The notes beneath the pieces were generated by a model that was given only the letters and a program-made list of their open reading frames with translations, searched no databases and was not told where the DNA came from. The position numbers and the translations under genes were made by a program. This document shows positions 25,687-33,527 of a DNA stretch of 64,000 nucleotides, in pieces (position 1 is the stretch's first letter; every line of letters begins with the position of its first letter). The DNA is from a virus. The DNA lies in the IMG/VR virus record IMGVR_UViG_3300036939_000084, positions 43,264 to 107,263 of that record; one strand, given 5' to 3'.

Positions 25687-26763
25687 ATGTACTTAAAAGA
25701 CAGATTAGTAACCTCCACCGATATTCAAGGCGCTGGAGGGGTGAACGAGGGCGGGTTTATGCCCGTACAAGCCACTTACGGCACCGCGCTTGATGGCTTC
25801 ATGGTGCGACAGGATTACCAACCCATTGTTAAGAATCTTGTTCGCTCCGAGATGTTCTTGTGGCCTCAACTCGCTAAAGAACAGGCCGAAGCTGACCAAA
25901 TCCAAGGAATGTCTGAAGGGCAAGAACCCTACAGCGGATTTGTTGACAAAATTGATCTCAACCCGCCTGAAAACCCATCGGACATCATTCCGTTTGTTTA
26001 CAACGGTGTGCCCCAGGGTGTGAAAGCTATTGGGGGAGTGATTAAATTTGGGCATTATGCGCGATCGCTCTATGACCAGCAAGGAAAACCTTATGGTGAT
26101 ATCGCTGCTCGTCGCACCCAAAAACTCCTCCAAAACGTTCTCCGCAACTTAGAACGAGCCTTGTTTATCGGTGATGCCACTCGCAACCCCTTGGAGTTCA
26201 ACGGGATTGAGACTCAAATGTCTGCCCAAAACCGTTTCCACGCTTCTGTAATCAACGGTGATTCGGTAGTGCAGAAGTTGCGTGCGATCGTTCGCCTTGC
26301 AGTCAACGATCCGTATATTATGCGGAAAATTGACTTCATCTACTGTTCCGGATTAGCCCTTGAGCTAATTGAGGAAGAGGTTCAACAGCGACTTGAGTAC
26401 CACAATCTCGACTCAATCCGACCTGGATTAAGAGTACCGGGTATTATTACTCAGGCTGGTGTCGTACCCATCCTCCCTACTCCCTACATCCAGGACATCC
26501 TTAATCCAAATGGACCCGATCAAGTAGTGTTCTACCTGATGGACAAAGACAGCTTGACTTGGAAGGGTGTTTATCCTCAGGGCGGGCAGAAAACCTTCGA
26601 GCCCCAGATTTTTGAGGTAGCTAGCTATACCCAGAATGCCGCTCCCTATCTACTAGAGAAGCGGATGGCATTGTGCTATGGAACTCTATTCTCTGAAAAC
26701 CAAGGATTAGGGCTTTATCGGTTAACGGTTGATATTCCCAAGGGTCGAGTGGGGACGATCTAA
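25687..26763 (+). CDS. Major capsid protein
   Basis: A 358-residue protein with features of an HK97-fold coat protein: a processed-like N-terminal arm, LNVLRNLERALFIGDATRN-type E-loop and spine region, and the late RMALCYGTLFSENQGLGLYR strands. Position directly after the protease-scaffold gene, with four bases between, strongly supports the call. The stop overlaps the next ATG (TAATG). Confidence 0.75.
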   Translation: MYLKDRLVTSTDIQGAGGVNEGGFMPVQATYGTALDGFMVRQDYQPIVKNLVRSEMFLWPQLAKEQAEADQIQGMSEGQEPYSGFVDKIDLNPPENPSDIIPFVYNGVPQGVKAIGGVIKFGHYARSLYDQQGKPYGDIAARRTQKLLQNVLRNLERALFIGDATRNPLEFNGIETQMSAQNRFHASVINGDSVVQKLRAIVRLAVNDPYIMRKIDFIYCSGLALELIEEEVQQRLEYHNLDSIRPGLRVPGIITQAGVVPILPTPYIQDILNPNGPDQVVFYLMDKDSLTWKGVYPQGGQKTFEPQIFEVASYTQNAAPYLLEKRMALCYGTLFSENQGLGLYRLTVDIPKGRVGTI

Positions 26764-27284
26764 TGCCTGAAGGACAAGAACCAACCAGTATGATAGTTGT
26801 TCCAATGCGGCGATGGATCAATCAGACCATCCGCACGCCTTGGGACGGTCCCATCACTCGCAACGGGAATCTTCCAATCACCGTTCCGGCGCGGGCAGGA
26901 AAGTGGCTCATCGACAGGTGCTTTGCCGAACTGTATGTGGAGGGGTCGGGACAAACAGCACAAGTGGCACCCTTGGGAAGTCCAGAAGTGCCGCAGCCGC
27001 TCGACGAGTCTGCGATTATCGATCATCCGAAAGTGGAGGATATTAAGCCACCAGAGGGTGAAGCTACTACACCAGAACAGAATCTATCTCCTCCAGAATC
27101 GTGGCAAACAATTTGTGTGGAGCGACTCAATGGCATGAGTGCGGACGAAATTTCTCAAATTCGTGGAATAAGCGCTCCAATGGCAGAGTTAATTTCTAAC
27201 TCTAAGCCGTTAAATTGGGAAAAGCTCAGCACAATTGTTAACGAACGGCAAATCAAATCGCTGCAATCCTGGATTGATGGCTGA
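26763..27284 (+). CDS. Head-associated protein with C-terminal HhH-like motif
   Basis: Starts in overlap with the capsid stop. The N-terminal 70 residues are compact and beta-like; a Pro/Glu-rich linker follows; the last 55 residues (LNGMSADEISQIRGISAPMA) resemble a helix-hairpin-helix. It may be a head-completion or head-decoration protein; assignment rests on position. Confidence 0.5.
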   Translation: MPEGQEPTSMIVVPMRRWINQTIRTPWDGPITRNGNLPITVPARAGKWLIDRCFAELYVEGSGQTAQVAPLGSPEVPQPLDESAIIDHPKVEDIKPPEGEATTPEQNLSPPESWQTICVERLNGMSADEISQIRGISAPMAELISNSKPLNWEKLSTIVNERQIKSLQSWIDG

Positions 27285-27290
27285 AAATAA

Positions 27291-27300
27291 TAAACCTTTA
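27291..27300. repeat. TATTAAA-CC/GG-TTTAATA palindrome, copy 13
   Basis: Seven bases after the stop at 27284 and upstream of the AAGGAG site of the next gene. Confidence 0.85.
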
Positions 27301-27317
27301 ATATAAAGGAGACGTTT

Positions 27318-27764
27318 ATGGTTAATGCCGCAACAACACCTACTACTAAAGATCTGCCCCCCAATATCCCGTTTGGTGGAAATTACCAGTATTTATACCC
27401 AAACGAGCCGTTTCTTCGCAAAGTACCTCCAGGTCTCCCTGCGACTGAACATCTGGGTTCTGACGGCAAATTTTACAGCCTCAATCCTGAAGGAGTAATT
27501 CCCTTCAGCCTGCACAAATCGAAACAAGTGGAAAACGCAACGGGTAGACCTCCCAGTCTGATCAGAAGTTTGCCATCCCTACCACCACAAGACCGTCCGC
27601 ACGGCACACCCGGCAGCACTCACGACCCGAACCCTTGGTTCATCCCAGCGGCGCTCAATCCTCCTGCGGAACTCACCGCACCTCCGATTCCTGCTGCTGG
27701 TTATGTTCCACCGCCTGCTGCTAGTACGCCGACAACGACGGGGAGTACTGCTCCGTCAACTTAG
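27318..27764 (+). CDS. Pro-rich protein of the head operon
   Basis: A 148-residue protein with about one fifth Pro and no globular motif; the C-terminus is Pro/Ala/Thr repeats (PPPAASTPTTTG). It has a good ribosome site. It may be a virion decoration or internal protein; unknown. Confidence 0.6.
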   Translation: MVNAATTPTTKDLPPNIPFGGNYQYLYPNEPFLRKVPPGLPATEHLGSDGKFYSLNPEGVIPFSLHKSKQVENATGRPPSLIRSLPSLPPQDRPHGTPGSTHDPNPWFIPAALNPPAELTAPPIPAAGYVPPPAASTPTTTGSTAPST

Positions 27765-27765
27765 G

Positions 27766-27783
27766 TTTTGCAAATTGCAAAAA
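27766..27783. repeat. TTTCGCAAATTGCAAAA repeat
   Basis: GTTTTGCAAATTGCAAAAAA between the gene stop and the terminator, the same arrangement as at 13990. Confidence 0.7.
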
Positions 27784-27830
27784 AAAGAGAGGGGGCGATC
27801 GTACATTGATCACCCCCTCTCTCTTTTTCT
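27784..27830 (+). terminator. Strong bidirectional terminator
   Basis: AGAGAGGGGGCGATC and GATCACCCCCTCTCT arms between convergent genes. Confidence 0.85.
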
Positions 27831-27838
27831 AATTTACC

Positions 27839-28147
27839 TTATTCAACATCATCAATAAGGCTTTCTGCTATTTCCTGCGCCTCTTCAAGAGTGCAGTGGT
27901 AGGGAATACTGTTGTATGCCCAATATCCCCGATGATCGGTATCATACTGACTATCACCCGTTATGAGTGACCAATCACCCTCAAACACCCTTAGTCGGCA
28001 GTCCGTTCCAGAAAAGTCGGAGTCAGGCATTTGCAATTCCTCTTCGGTGAAGTTTCGTCGCAAGTAATCAGCCTCTTCAAATATCTGTTCAGCTAAATCT
28101 TCAACAGATATTTCGATTGATTCAGTCTTTGTTAGTTGAACCTTCAT
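27839..28147 (-). CDS. Hypothetical acidic protein, 102 aa
   Basis: Acidic protein with Asp/Glu-rich segments and no known family; promoter box at 28176 on the same strand. It shares a terminator with the Pro-rich gene. Confidence 0.65.
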   Translation of the reverse strand: MKVQLTKTESIEISVEDLAEQIFEEADYLRRNFTEEELQMPDSDFSGTDCRLRVFEGDWSLITGDSQYDTDHRGYWAYNSIPYHCTLEEAQEIAESLIDDVE

Positions 28148-28175
28148 TCTCTTGTGCTTAATTTGTTTGCCTAAT

Positions 28176-28187
28176 TATTTTATCACA
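28176..28187 (-). promoter_or_regulatory. TGTGATAAAATA promoter box
   Basis: Perfect copy, 28 bases before the start at 28147. Confidence 0.75.
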
Positions 28188-28205
28188 TTATAACTAAAAA
28201 ATATA

Positions 28206-28215
28206 TAAACCTTTA
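28206..28215. repeat. Palindrome copy 14 (right arm partly lost)
   Basis: TATAAACCTTTATTG. It abuts a long inverted repeat. Confidence 0.65.
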
Positions 28216-28216
28216 T

Positions 28217-28262
28217 TGACACTCTCCGGATTTTAGCGTTAGCGGAATCTGGAGAGTGTCAA
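28217..28262. repeat. Long inverted repeat
   Basis: TTGACACTCTCC and GGAGAGTGTCAA arms (12 bases, extended by GATT/AATC) with no T-run. It lies at the end of the partial gene copy 28262-28346. Confidence 0.6.
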
Positions 28263-28346
28263 CCTCAATCTTTCTAAATCCTAGAAAAGCTAGTCCGTCA
28301 CAACCTTCCAGAGCAATGATTATTGTCTGAAGGCGATCGCCGTGAT
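28262..28346 (-). pseudogene. Partial copy of the 3' end of the gene at 28619-29077
   Basis: The frame codes HGDRLQTIIIALEGCDGLAF and FRKIE, nearly the same as HGDRLQAIIIALGGCGGLAF in the full gene 370 bases away. Only the C-terminal membrane-proximal part is present, so it is a duplication remnant. Confidence 0.75.
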
Positions 28347-28348
28347 TG

Positions 28349-28360
28349 TGTGATATAACA
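28349..28360 (+). promoter_or_regulatory. TGTGATATAACA promoter box (variant)
   Basis: One or two changes from the consensus, 29 bases before the ATG at 28390. Confidence 0.6.
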
Positions 28361-28389
28361 ATAATGAAATCTATTAAAGTTTCAAAACT

Positions 28390-28518
28390 ATGAATCAAAG
28401 ACAGCAGGAACTAATTAAAAAGCTTAGTCAAATTGCAGACGAAGCAGAGTTAAGCGGCTTGCTAGGAGAAGCAGGCGTACTAAAAGCTGTTTGTGGAGCA
28501 ATGTGCTCTGGACGCTAG
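28390..28518 (+). CDS. Small helical cassette protein, 42 aa
   Basis: MNQRQQELIKKLSQIADEAE and onwards, ending CGAMCSGR. It starts 29 bases after a promoter box; a terminator follows at 28611. Unknown function. The stretch 28519-28610 holds no further gene that I can support. Confidence 0.5.
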   Translation: MNQRQQELIKKLSQIADEAELSGLLGEAGVLKAVCGAMCSGR

Positions 28519-28610
28519 ATAGATTTGCTAAGGTATATTTCTGTATTTACAGAAAAAGAAATGGAAAGACTACGACAGCCTTGACTTATTCACTAAGCAA
28601 GATAGGGGAG

Positions 28611-28636
28611 AAGCGACCTTATGGGTCGCTTTTTTC
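28611..28636 (+). terminator. Intrinsic terminator
   Basis: AAGCGACC and GGTCGCT arms followed by TTTTTT, overlapping the 3' end of the convergent gene. Confidence 0.8.
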
Positions 28637-29077
28637 TTCTTCGTTTTTTTCTTCTATTTTTCTAAATCCCAGAAATGCTAGTCCGCCACAACCTCCAAGA
28701 GCGATTATTATTGCCTGAAGGCGATCGCCGTGCCATTCAAACTCACCTGCACTCCAGCTCAAAGCACTAGAAAAAGAGGCAAACGTCAAGACTCCTATGC
28801 CAAAATTCCTTAAGAAAGCAATATTTTTTGTATTTCTACGCACCACAGCAGATTGATGCTTTTGGATTTTTTCGATTAGTTCCTTTGATTCTTTTAGTTC
28901 TTGCCTTAATTCTTTTATTTCCTGGCTAAGGTTTTCAATTTCGTTACAATTCCGAAAGATTTGCTCAGAGCTAGTAATCTCTAGCTCTGATACATTCTCA
29001 GCAAGTTTATTAAATTCGGAGTGGAGTGCCTGAAAGTCGGCATCATTTGCACATGGTTCTCGTTCTGGCGGTTGCAT
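28619..29077 (-). CDS. Coiled-coil membrane protein, 152 aa
   Basis: A soluble N-terminal region with a long coiled coil (ENLSQEIKELRQELKESKEL) is followed by two hydrophobic segments (FGIGVLTFASFSSAL and AIIIALGGCGGLAFLG). It is a candidate lysis or superinfection-exclusion factor; the role is inferred only from architecture. A truncated copy lies at 28262-28346. Confidence 0.65.
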   Translation of the reverse strand: MQPPEREPCANDADFQALHSEFNKLAENVSELEITSSEQIFRNCNEIENLSQEIKELRQELKESKELIEKIQKHQSAVVRRNTKNIAFLRNFGIGVLTFASFSSALSWSAGEFEWHGDRLQAIIIALGGCGGLAFLGFRKIEEKNEEEKSDP

Positions 29078-29155
29078 GATGATAATGGGTTTTACCCTAT
29101 TATCGACGGCTAAGTTTCTTCATGCCCTAAACTAATAGCAGCAAAAATCTTATAT

Positions 29156-29165
29156 TAAACCTTTA
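29156..29165. repeat. TATTAAA-CC/GG-TTTAATA palindrome, copy 15
   Basis: Ends six bases before the ATG of the head-tail connector gene. Confidence 0.85.
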
Positions 29166-29171
29166 ATAAAG

Positions 29172-29807
29172 ATGTTGATCGATCCATTAGATGCGAGAAC
29201 GCGGCTAATTACTGTTGGAGACTATACAGAAGAGAATGCGCCAACAGTAGAAGCATTGACACTAGTACTAGAAGGTCTAGAGGCTTATCTTGTAGACTGG
29301 CTAGGATTCTATCCAGGTATACAAGAGTACGAAGAAGTTTTATCACTAAATGCTAATAGTGTTGTCATTCTAACCAATTTCCCGGTCTTGGCGGTAGAAA
29401 GCGTTGCCTTGTACCAAGACTATCTGCCGCATGTACACACTCCCCCTGTACAAGTGCTAGAAGTCCCCACTATCTGGCGACAGGGTAGAGTCCTCCCAAT
29501 TCCTGCCTGCTCATGCCGCTGGGTCAAGGTCAGGTACACAGCAGGAATGGCTGTGCCCAAGGAGGTCGGATTGGCGCTGTTCCAATTACTGAGAAAAGCC
29601 TTGGAGGAAGGCGGAACATCAGGGGATTTGTCATTTTTGTTTGAACCTACTAGGGATGTGACCAGTATCTCTATTCCTGGCATGTCCAAGTCTTGGGCAC
29701 TCGGCGGGGCAAATGCGGCTAATAACAATGGCGGAGGAAGTACAGGAACCATCGGCGATAGAATGCTGAGAATGCTTCAATCGTTGAGAAGGTCTTACAT
29801 CACCTGA
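29172..29807 (+). CDS. Head-tail connector (gp6-like adaptor)
   Basis: A 211-residue protein with the pattern of phage connectors: an N-terminal helical pair with LEAYLVDWLGFYPG, then strands ending in VKVRYTAGMAVPKEVGLALFQLLR. The Y-T-A-G then P-x-x-V/L-x-x-A motif is characteristic. The stop overlaps the next ATG (TGATG). Confidence 0.7.
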   Translation: MLIDPLDARTRLITVGDYTEENAPTVEALTLVLEGLEAYLVDWLGFYPGIQEYEEVLSLNANSVVILTNFPVLAVESVALYQDYLPHVHTPPVQVLEVPTIWRQGRVLPIPACSCRWVKVRYTAGMAVPKEVGLALFQLLRKALEEGGTSGDLSFLFEPTRDVTSISIPGMSKSWALGGANAANNNGGGSTGTIGDRMLRMLQSLRRSYIT

Positions 29808-30070
29808 TGAAAAACGAAGAGGATAAGCTTTATCAATATGAACAGGTAGGGCACGAATCTTCCCGCGAGCATGAATTACCTGAGAAAATTCAGCTTAAGG
29901 GATGGTATGTTGACGCGGACGAAAATGAATTTCATTTGGCTTGGTACGTCAAGGAAAACATCAAAGATCGTGAGAAAAATCTGATTTTACAGGCGATCGC
30001 ATCCCTACTCCTAGACAACGGCTTCAACGTCGGCTGGCTAGAAGATGAGCATGACCCAGAGCTTGACTAA
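29807..30070 (+). CDS. Hypothetical acidic protein, 87 aa
   Basis: It is translationally coupled to the connector gene and is followed by a terminator. Acidic, mixed alpha/beta, with no family recognised; possibly a head-tail joining component. Confidence 0.6.
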   Translation: MKNEEDKLYQYEQVGHESSREHELPEKIQLKGWYVDADENEFHLAWYVKENIKDREKNLILQAIASLLLDNGFNVGWLEDEHDPELD

Positions 30071-30102
30071 GTAGCTAAATATCTTCCTAAACTTACGTAA
30101 AC

Positions 30103-30127
30103 CTGCTTGCACACAAGCAGGTTTTTT
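30103..30127 (+). terminator. Intrinsic terminator
   Basis: AACCTGCTTG and CAAGCAGGTT arms with TTTTTT; the next promoter box starts at its end. Confidence 0.85.
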
Positions 30128-30138
30128 GTGATAAAGTA
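30127..30138 (+). promoter_or_regulatory. TGTGATAAAGTA promoter box (variant)
   Basis: Directly follows the terminator; the next clear gene starts 199 bases on at 30337. The intervening leader holds no ORF I can support. Confidence 0.55.
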
Positions 30139-30336
30139 TATTTGTTGCCGAAAACCAAGGCAGAAAAAATCGCGAAACCTTTTTCGCACAAAACATTAAA
30201 AAGCAGATCGAGTACGCTCGGCTTGAGCGGAATTGACGCCCGTGGACAAGAAGAGGCCGACCTCCTTGGTTGAGACGGGGAGAAAACATCAAATTTTAGC
30301 TTTAGCTAGGTTTGAGTAAGTTTTTCGGAGCAGAAC

Positions 30337-30513
30337 ATGATTTTAGTCATAGACTTGCCACAGGGACAGGTTAGCTACGACATTCCCAAGTCTCTTATGA
30401 TTGCGAAGTTACCTGTGTTCGAGGGGGTCAACTTCAGAAGGGTAGGATGGGAGCAGTGCGATCACCTTCAACAATTTATTGAGAACTATAACGATGAACC
30501 ATCCAACAGCTAG
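30337..30513 (+). CDS. Small hypothetical protein, 58 aa
   Basis: Starts at an ATG with CGGAG upstream (MILVIDLPQGQVSYDIPKSL). It overlaps the next gene by 20 bases. No family recognised. Confidence 0.5.
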   Translation: MILVIDLPQGQVSYDIPKSLMIAKLPVFEGVNFRRVGWEQCDHLQQFIENYNDEPSNS

Positions 30514-30766
30514 TGTTGAAGAATTAGAAGTTTCTCAACTACCTGAAATCCCCTGGATCTTTTTTGCAGCAAGCGCCTACCGTGTACATTGCATGACAGC
30601 AGGAGAAGAGGTAATTCCTTTTGAGAAGTTGGATGTTGTTAAACAAGAAGCATGGAAGATCACTCTGAAGCATGTTGTCGCTTCATTGGGTGGTCAGGTA
30701 ACTTATGTGATGAATCCGGTTCTTCTAACAGAACTTGAGAATAGTTGGCTCGTTCAAAAACAATAA
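30494..30766 (+). CDS. Hypothetical protein, 90 aa
   Basis: A small alpha/beta protein overlapping the preceding gene. Its stop codon TAA lies in palindrome copy 16, immediately upstream of a gp49-like gene. Confidence 0.6.
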   Translation: MNHPTASVEELEVSQLPEIPWIFFAASAYRVHCMTAGEEVIPFEKLDVVKQEAWKITLKHVVASLGGQVTYVMNPVLLTELENSWLVQKQ

Positions 30767-30773
30767 AGGTTTA
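30764..30773. repeat. Palindrome copy 16, overlapping a stop codon
   Basis: AATAAAGGTTTAATAAAAATG: the TAA stop of the upstream gene begins the core and the next ATG is six bases on. Confidence 0.85.
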
Positions 30774-30779
30774 ATAAAA

Positions 30780-31061
30780 ATGGCAAACACAGTGACTCAA
30801 GAACAAATTAACGCAATTCTTGATTCTGCTGAGAAGGTAGAAGCTATTTTCTGGGGCAAAGAATTGGTTGTTAGTTACAAATTGGTGACTCGCGGCGGAT
30901 TCACGATTATAGGAAGAGGTGCTTGCGTTGATCCTGCTAATTTCGATCTAGAGGTTGGTCGAAAAGTTGCAAAAGAAGATGCTGCTGATAAGTTGTGGCA
31001 GCTGGAGGGCTATCTCCTGCAACTGAAGCTGGCTGGTTTAATCACGGCAGATATTGTTTAA
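30780..31061 (+). CDS. N4 gp49/Sf6 gp66-like phage protein
   Basis: The first ATG of the frame lies upstream, but 30780 fits the family start. FTIIGRGACVDPANFDLEVG and ADKLWQLEGYLLQ match the conserved core of the small N4 gp49/Sf6 gp66 family, found near structural or early genes in many phages and of unknown function. Confidence 0.7.
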   Translation: MANTVTQEQINAILDSAEKVEAIFWGKELVVSYKLVTRGGFTIIGRGACVDPANFDLEVGRKVAKEDAADKLWQLEGYLLQLKLAGLITADIV

Positions 31062-31085
31062 CACAAAACGACTGCTGCAAAATAA

Positions 31086-31095
31086 TAAAGGTTTA
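31086..31095. repeat. Palindrome copy 17, next to a start codon
   Basis: AATAATAAAGGTTTAATATGG: the right arm runs into the ATG at 31098. Confidence 0.85.
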
Positions 31096-31097
31096 AT

Positions 31098-31511
31098 ATG
31101 GCATTCTCCCCCACACCAGACCCTACAAACCCAAGCACAAATCCAGTTCAGTACTACGCAACCCCCTCGATGGTTGCAAACAATCTGGTTTTGAGCGATG
31201 CACAACTAGAAGTATTAGCTGAACTGGGAATTGCCAAAACTGACATCTATTATATTAGGGGAGAGTTACTCCAGGGCACTATTGTTAAAGCCCACGGATA
31301 TACCAACGGGCAATTTGTTTTCTTCCTGGAAGGTAACGCCACAGAGCATGCAATTTTCTTAAAATACCTATTCGGAAACGAATACCGCCCCCAGATGCCC
31401 TACCGCTTCCGGGGTTTAACCATATATGGGACACCGACTCAGGCGTTCATGAAGCCTGAGTACAAGGTAACCATATCTTCAGTGTCGGAACCACTAGTGG
31501 ACTATCAATGA
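31098..31511 (+). CDS. Paralogous phage protein A
   Basis: Similar to its neighbour at 31508: LTIYGTPTQAFMK in this one and ITIYGAPTQPFVK in the other, with matching GYTNGQFVFFLEGN / GYTSGHYVVFVEGE strands. This copy has about 27 extra N-terminal residues. The stop overlaps the next ATG. Probably a tandem duplication; possibly structural. Confidence 0.6.
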   Translation: MAFSPTPDPTNPSTNPVQYYATPSMVANNLVLSDAQLEVLAELGIAKTDIYYIRGELLQGTIVKAHGYTNGQFVFFLEGNATEHAIFLKYLFGNEYRPQMPYRFRGLTIYGTPTQAFMKPEYKVTISSVSEPLVDYQ

Positions 31512-31840
31512 TGGCTACACCTTACGGACTGAACTTAACGGCTGATCAGGCTGAGGTTTTCTCAGATCTCAAGATTGACCCCAAAAAACTGTACTTTATC
31601 GACAACGACCTACTGCCTAGTGCGATTTATTTGCGCGTCAACGGGTATACCAGTGGGCATTATGTTGTCTTCGTCGAGGGTGAGGAACACGAACACAAAG
31701 CATTCCTCCAGTCTCTATACGGGAAAGAGTTTGACGCCCCATTGATTCAAAAAGCCAGGGGCATCACCATATACGGTGCTCCGACGCAGCCTTTTGTTAA
31801 GGACATGAATCTCGTCGCTGTTAATGTTGCAGCAGCTTGA
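31508..31840 (+). CDS. Paralogous phage protein B
   Basis: Second member of the tandem pair, 110 residues, coupled by ATGA overlap upstream and TGATG overlap downstream. Function unknown. Confidence 0.6.
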   Translation: MMATPYGLNLTADQAEVFSDLKIDPKKLYFIDNDLLPSAIYLRVNGYTSGHYVVFVEGEEHEHKAFLQSLYGKEFDAPLIQKARGITIYGAPTQPFVKDMNLVAVNVAAA

Positions 31841-32058
31841 TGAGCAGACAGGGGGATAGCGATTGCACTTGCGATGAGTTCGACTGGGTTGAGCAACTCC
31901 CCTTAGACCAGCTTGAACTGCTCGAATGGCTTCTAGGGAGCGGGTTGAAGAGCCAGGTTGGGATTAATACCGGGACAGAGAGGTGGGAGAGGGGATGGAA
32001 GTTGGTAGACGCGATCGCTTGCCGTAAGGAGAAGCTCAGTTGTGCGAGAAAAGATTGA
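31840..32058 (+). CDS. Small acidic protein, 72 aa
   Basis: Third gene of the overlapping set. It has an N-terminal DSDCTCDEFDW Cys pair and LLEWLLGSG; no known domain. A strong terminator follows. Confidence 0.5.
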   Translation: MSRQGDSDCTCDEFDWVEQLPLDQLELLEWLLGSGLKSQVGINTGTERWERGWKLVDAIACRKEKLSCARKD

Positions 32059-32073
32059 CTGTTGCTTGGCACA

Positions 32074-32104
32074 AAAAACACCTGCCTTTGTTGGGCAGGT
32101 GTTA
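32074..32104 (+). terminator. Bidirectional terminator
   Basis: AACACCTGCC and GGCAGGTGTT arms between convergent genes. Confidence 0.85.
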
Positions 32105-32123
32105 AGTAATTTCTTGACAGAGA

Positions 32124-32438
32124 TCAGCTTGCTTGAATATCGCAGACCTCAAATATATTCTTGAGAAGAGGACATTGGGTCATCGCAACATAACGTTCTT
32201 TCAGTCCTCGCCATTCACCACTCAGTGCCAGATGAGCGGATTTGTACTCATCAAAGCTCATAGCGGACGGAGAAACAATCACAGTCTCGCAATTTTCTAG
32301 AAAAATATTCTTCCAGACTCCTTTGCTAACCTTTTCCATCAAGTAAGTACACGACACCCAGTCATAAGGTGATGGATAGAGTGCGTCAACCGGATAATGC
32401 TTGACTATTGTAGCTTCTGTTTTTGAAACACTTAACAT
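32124..32438 (-). CDS. Hypothetical protein, 104 aa
   Basis: Mixed alpha/beta small protein with a ribosome site (GGAGAA) and a promoter box at 32466. Unknown family. Confidence 0.6.
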   Translation of the reverse strand: MLSVSKTEATIVKHYPVDALYPSPYDWVSCTYLMEKVSKGVWKNIFLENCETVIVSPSAMSFDEYKSAHLALSGEWRGLKERYVAMTQCPLLKNIFEVCDIQAS

Positions 32439-32465
32439 AGGTTCTCCTGTTTTTGTATGTATTAT

Positions 32466-32477
32466 TATTTTATCACA
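32466..32477 (-). promoter_or_regulatory. TGTGATAAAATA promoter box
   Basis: Perfect copy, 27 bases before the start at 32438. Confidence 0.75.
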
Positions 32478-32485
32478 TCATAAGT

Positions 32486-32527
32486 ATGAATACGATGCTG
32501 ACTTGCAGCACGGTAGAGGTGGCGCGA
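32486..32527 (+). pseudogene. Fragment matching the 5' end of the gene at 33050
   Basis: ATG and the next 13 codons read MNTMLTCSTVEVAR, close to MDTIINCCLVEVAR at 33050. The promoter box and the spacing to it are also shared. The rest of the gene is absent, so this is a duplicated 5' end. Confidence 0.6.
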
Positions 32528-32540
32528 GAAGAGAATGAAA

Positions 32541-32566
32541 AAGCCACCCAGGCGGGTGGCTTTTTG
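32541..32566 (-). terminator. Intrinsic terminator
   Basis: AAAAGCCACCC and GGGTGGCTTTTT arms directly after the stop of the gene at 32567-33004. Confidence 0.85.
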
Positions 32567-33004
32567 CTAGCTATAAATATTTTTAATGAGTGCGATAACT
32601 CTTTTCCAGTCTCGCTCATTAAAACTGTTTTTATTCACAACCTGAGGGAGAGGGTAGACGTAGCAACTTGCAATGCAATAGTCATGATCTGTTCGGAACG
32701 CGATCGCAGGCATAATGCCATAATCAACTTGATTGTCCGGTACAAATACTCCCATCATTCTCACCGTCTGGTCTGTCTCGTAATACAAGCCAGTATCGTT
32801 CAAGAATTGCTCAAACTGTTTTCGGTTAAGCAAGGCTGCATACTTCCTGTGTTTGCCTTTCTTCCATATTCCCCCTAAGTGAGAGTATTTGTAGTATGCG
32901 TCGGTCTCTTGCGGGACAAACAGCAGGCTTAACTGACTTGGCTGGTAAGGTTTAATGCTCTCTGTGTAGGGAACGTCAAACTCATAAATGATTGAGAAAA
33001 GCAT
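32567..33004 (-). CDS. Hypothetical protein, 145 aa
   Basis: The start at 33004 is used because the earlier ATG at 33040 lies in the promoter box. The protein has alternating strands and aromatic residues (VPYTESIKPYQPSQLSLLFV) and no known domain. Confidence 0.65.
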   Translation of the reverse strand: MLFSIIYEFDVPYTESIKPYQPSQLSLLFVPQETDAYYKYSHLGGIWKKGKHRKYAALLNRKQFEQFLNDTGLYYETDQTVRMMGVFVPDNQVDYGIMPAIAFRTDHDYCIASCYVYPLPQVVNKNSFNERDWKRVIALIKNIYS

Positions 33005-33029
33005 ACTTGTTTTTATTTGTTTACAAATA

Positions 33030-33041
33030 CATTTTATCACA
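33030..33041 (-). promoter_or_regulatory. TGTGATAAAATG promoter box
   Basis: Near-perfect copy, 25 bases before the start at 33004. Confidence 0.7.
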
Positions 33042-33049
33042 CTGTGGAT

Positions 33050-33520
33050 ATGGATACAATAATTAATTGCTGCTTGGTGGAAGTGGCGCGATCGCAGGTG
33101 ATTTTACTGGTGGGGGCGATCGCGCTTCAAGCCGCAAAATACGATCACATTGACTTCGTTCCACCCAAAGCGGTGCAAGAAACTGCTCGAAGAGGACTTG
33201 AATTGAGAAGGAAGCAGCCCAAAAGTAAGCGAGGTGGGTTGGATGTTAGACAAGCTTCGGAGGAAGGGATTGGTTCCGGCGTGCAGAGAGCGGCTAACCT
33301 TTCTAGCGGGAAAGCTGTGTCGCCAGAAACGGTGAGGAGAATGCTTGCGTATTTCACCCGGCACCAGAAAGACAAAGACGCCCCAGGTTGGGGCGATGCT
33401 AGCAATCCGTCTAAGGGTTATCAAGCGTGGCTTTTGTGGGGTGGATCAGACGGATGGAATTGGAGCAAGAAGGTTGTGGAACAGATGAATCGGGCTGACG
33501 AAGATGTTGCTTCATATTAA
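33050..33520 (+). CDS. Phage protein with conserved head-gene-associated domain
   Basis: After a variable start, residues 45-155 (FVPPKAVQETARRGLELRRK ... LSSGKAVSPETVRRMLAYF ... GYQAWLLWGGSDGWNWSKKV) match a conserved domain common in phage and prophage proteins near head genes, of unknown biochemical role. Its TAA stop lies in palindrome copy 18. Confidence 0.6.
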   Translation: MDTIINCCLVEVARSQVILLVGAIALQAAKYDHIDFVPPKAVQETARRGLELRRKQPKSKRGGLDVRQASEEGIGSGVQRAANLSSGKAVSPETVRRMLAYFTRHQKDKDAPGWGDASNPSKGYQAWLLWGGSDGWNWSKKVVEQMNRADEDVASY

Positions 33521-33527
33521 AGGTTTA
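33518..33527. repeat. Palindrome copy 18, overlapping a stop codon
   Basis: CATATTAAAGGTTTATTAG, the TAA stop at 33518-33520 being part of the core. Also at the 3' end of the convergent gene. Confidence 0.8.

Noticed and set aside
32453-32878. Plus-strand frame of 141 residues
   Set aside because: Only its codons at 32486-32527 match another gene; the rest crosses a terminator and is antisense to the gene at 32567-33004.
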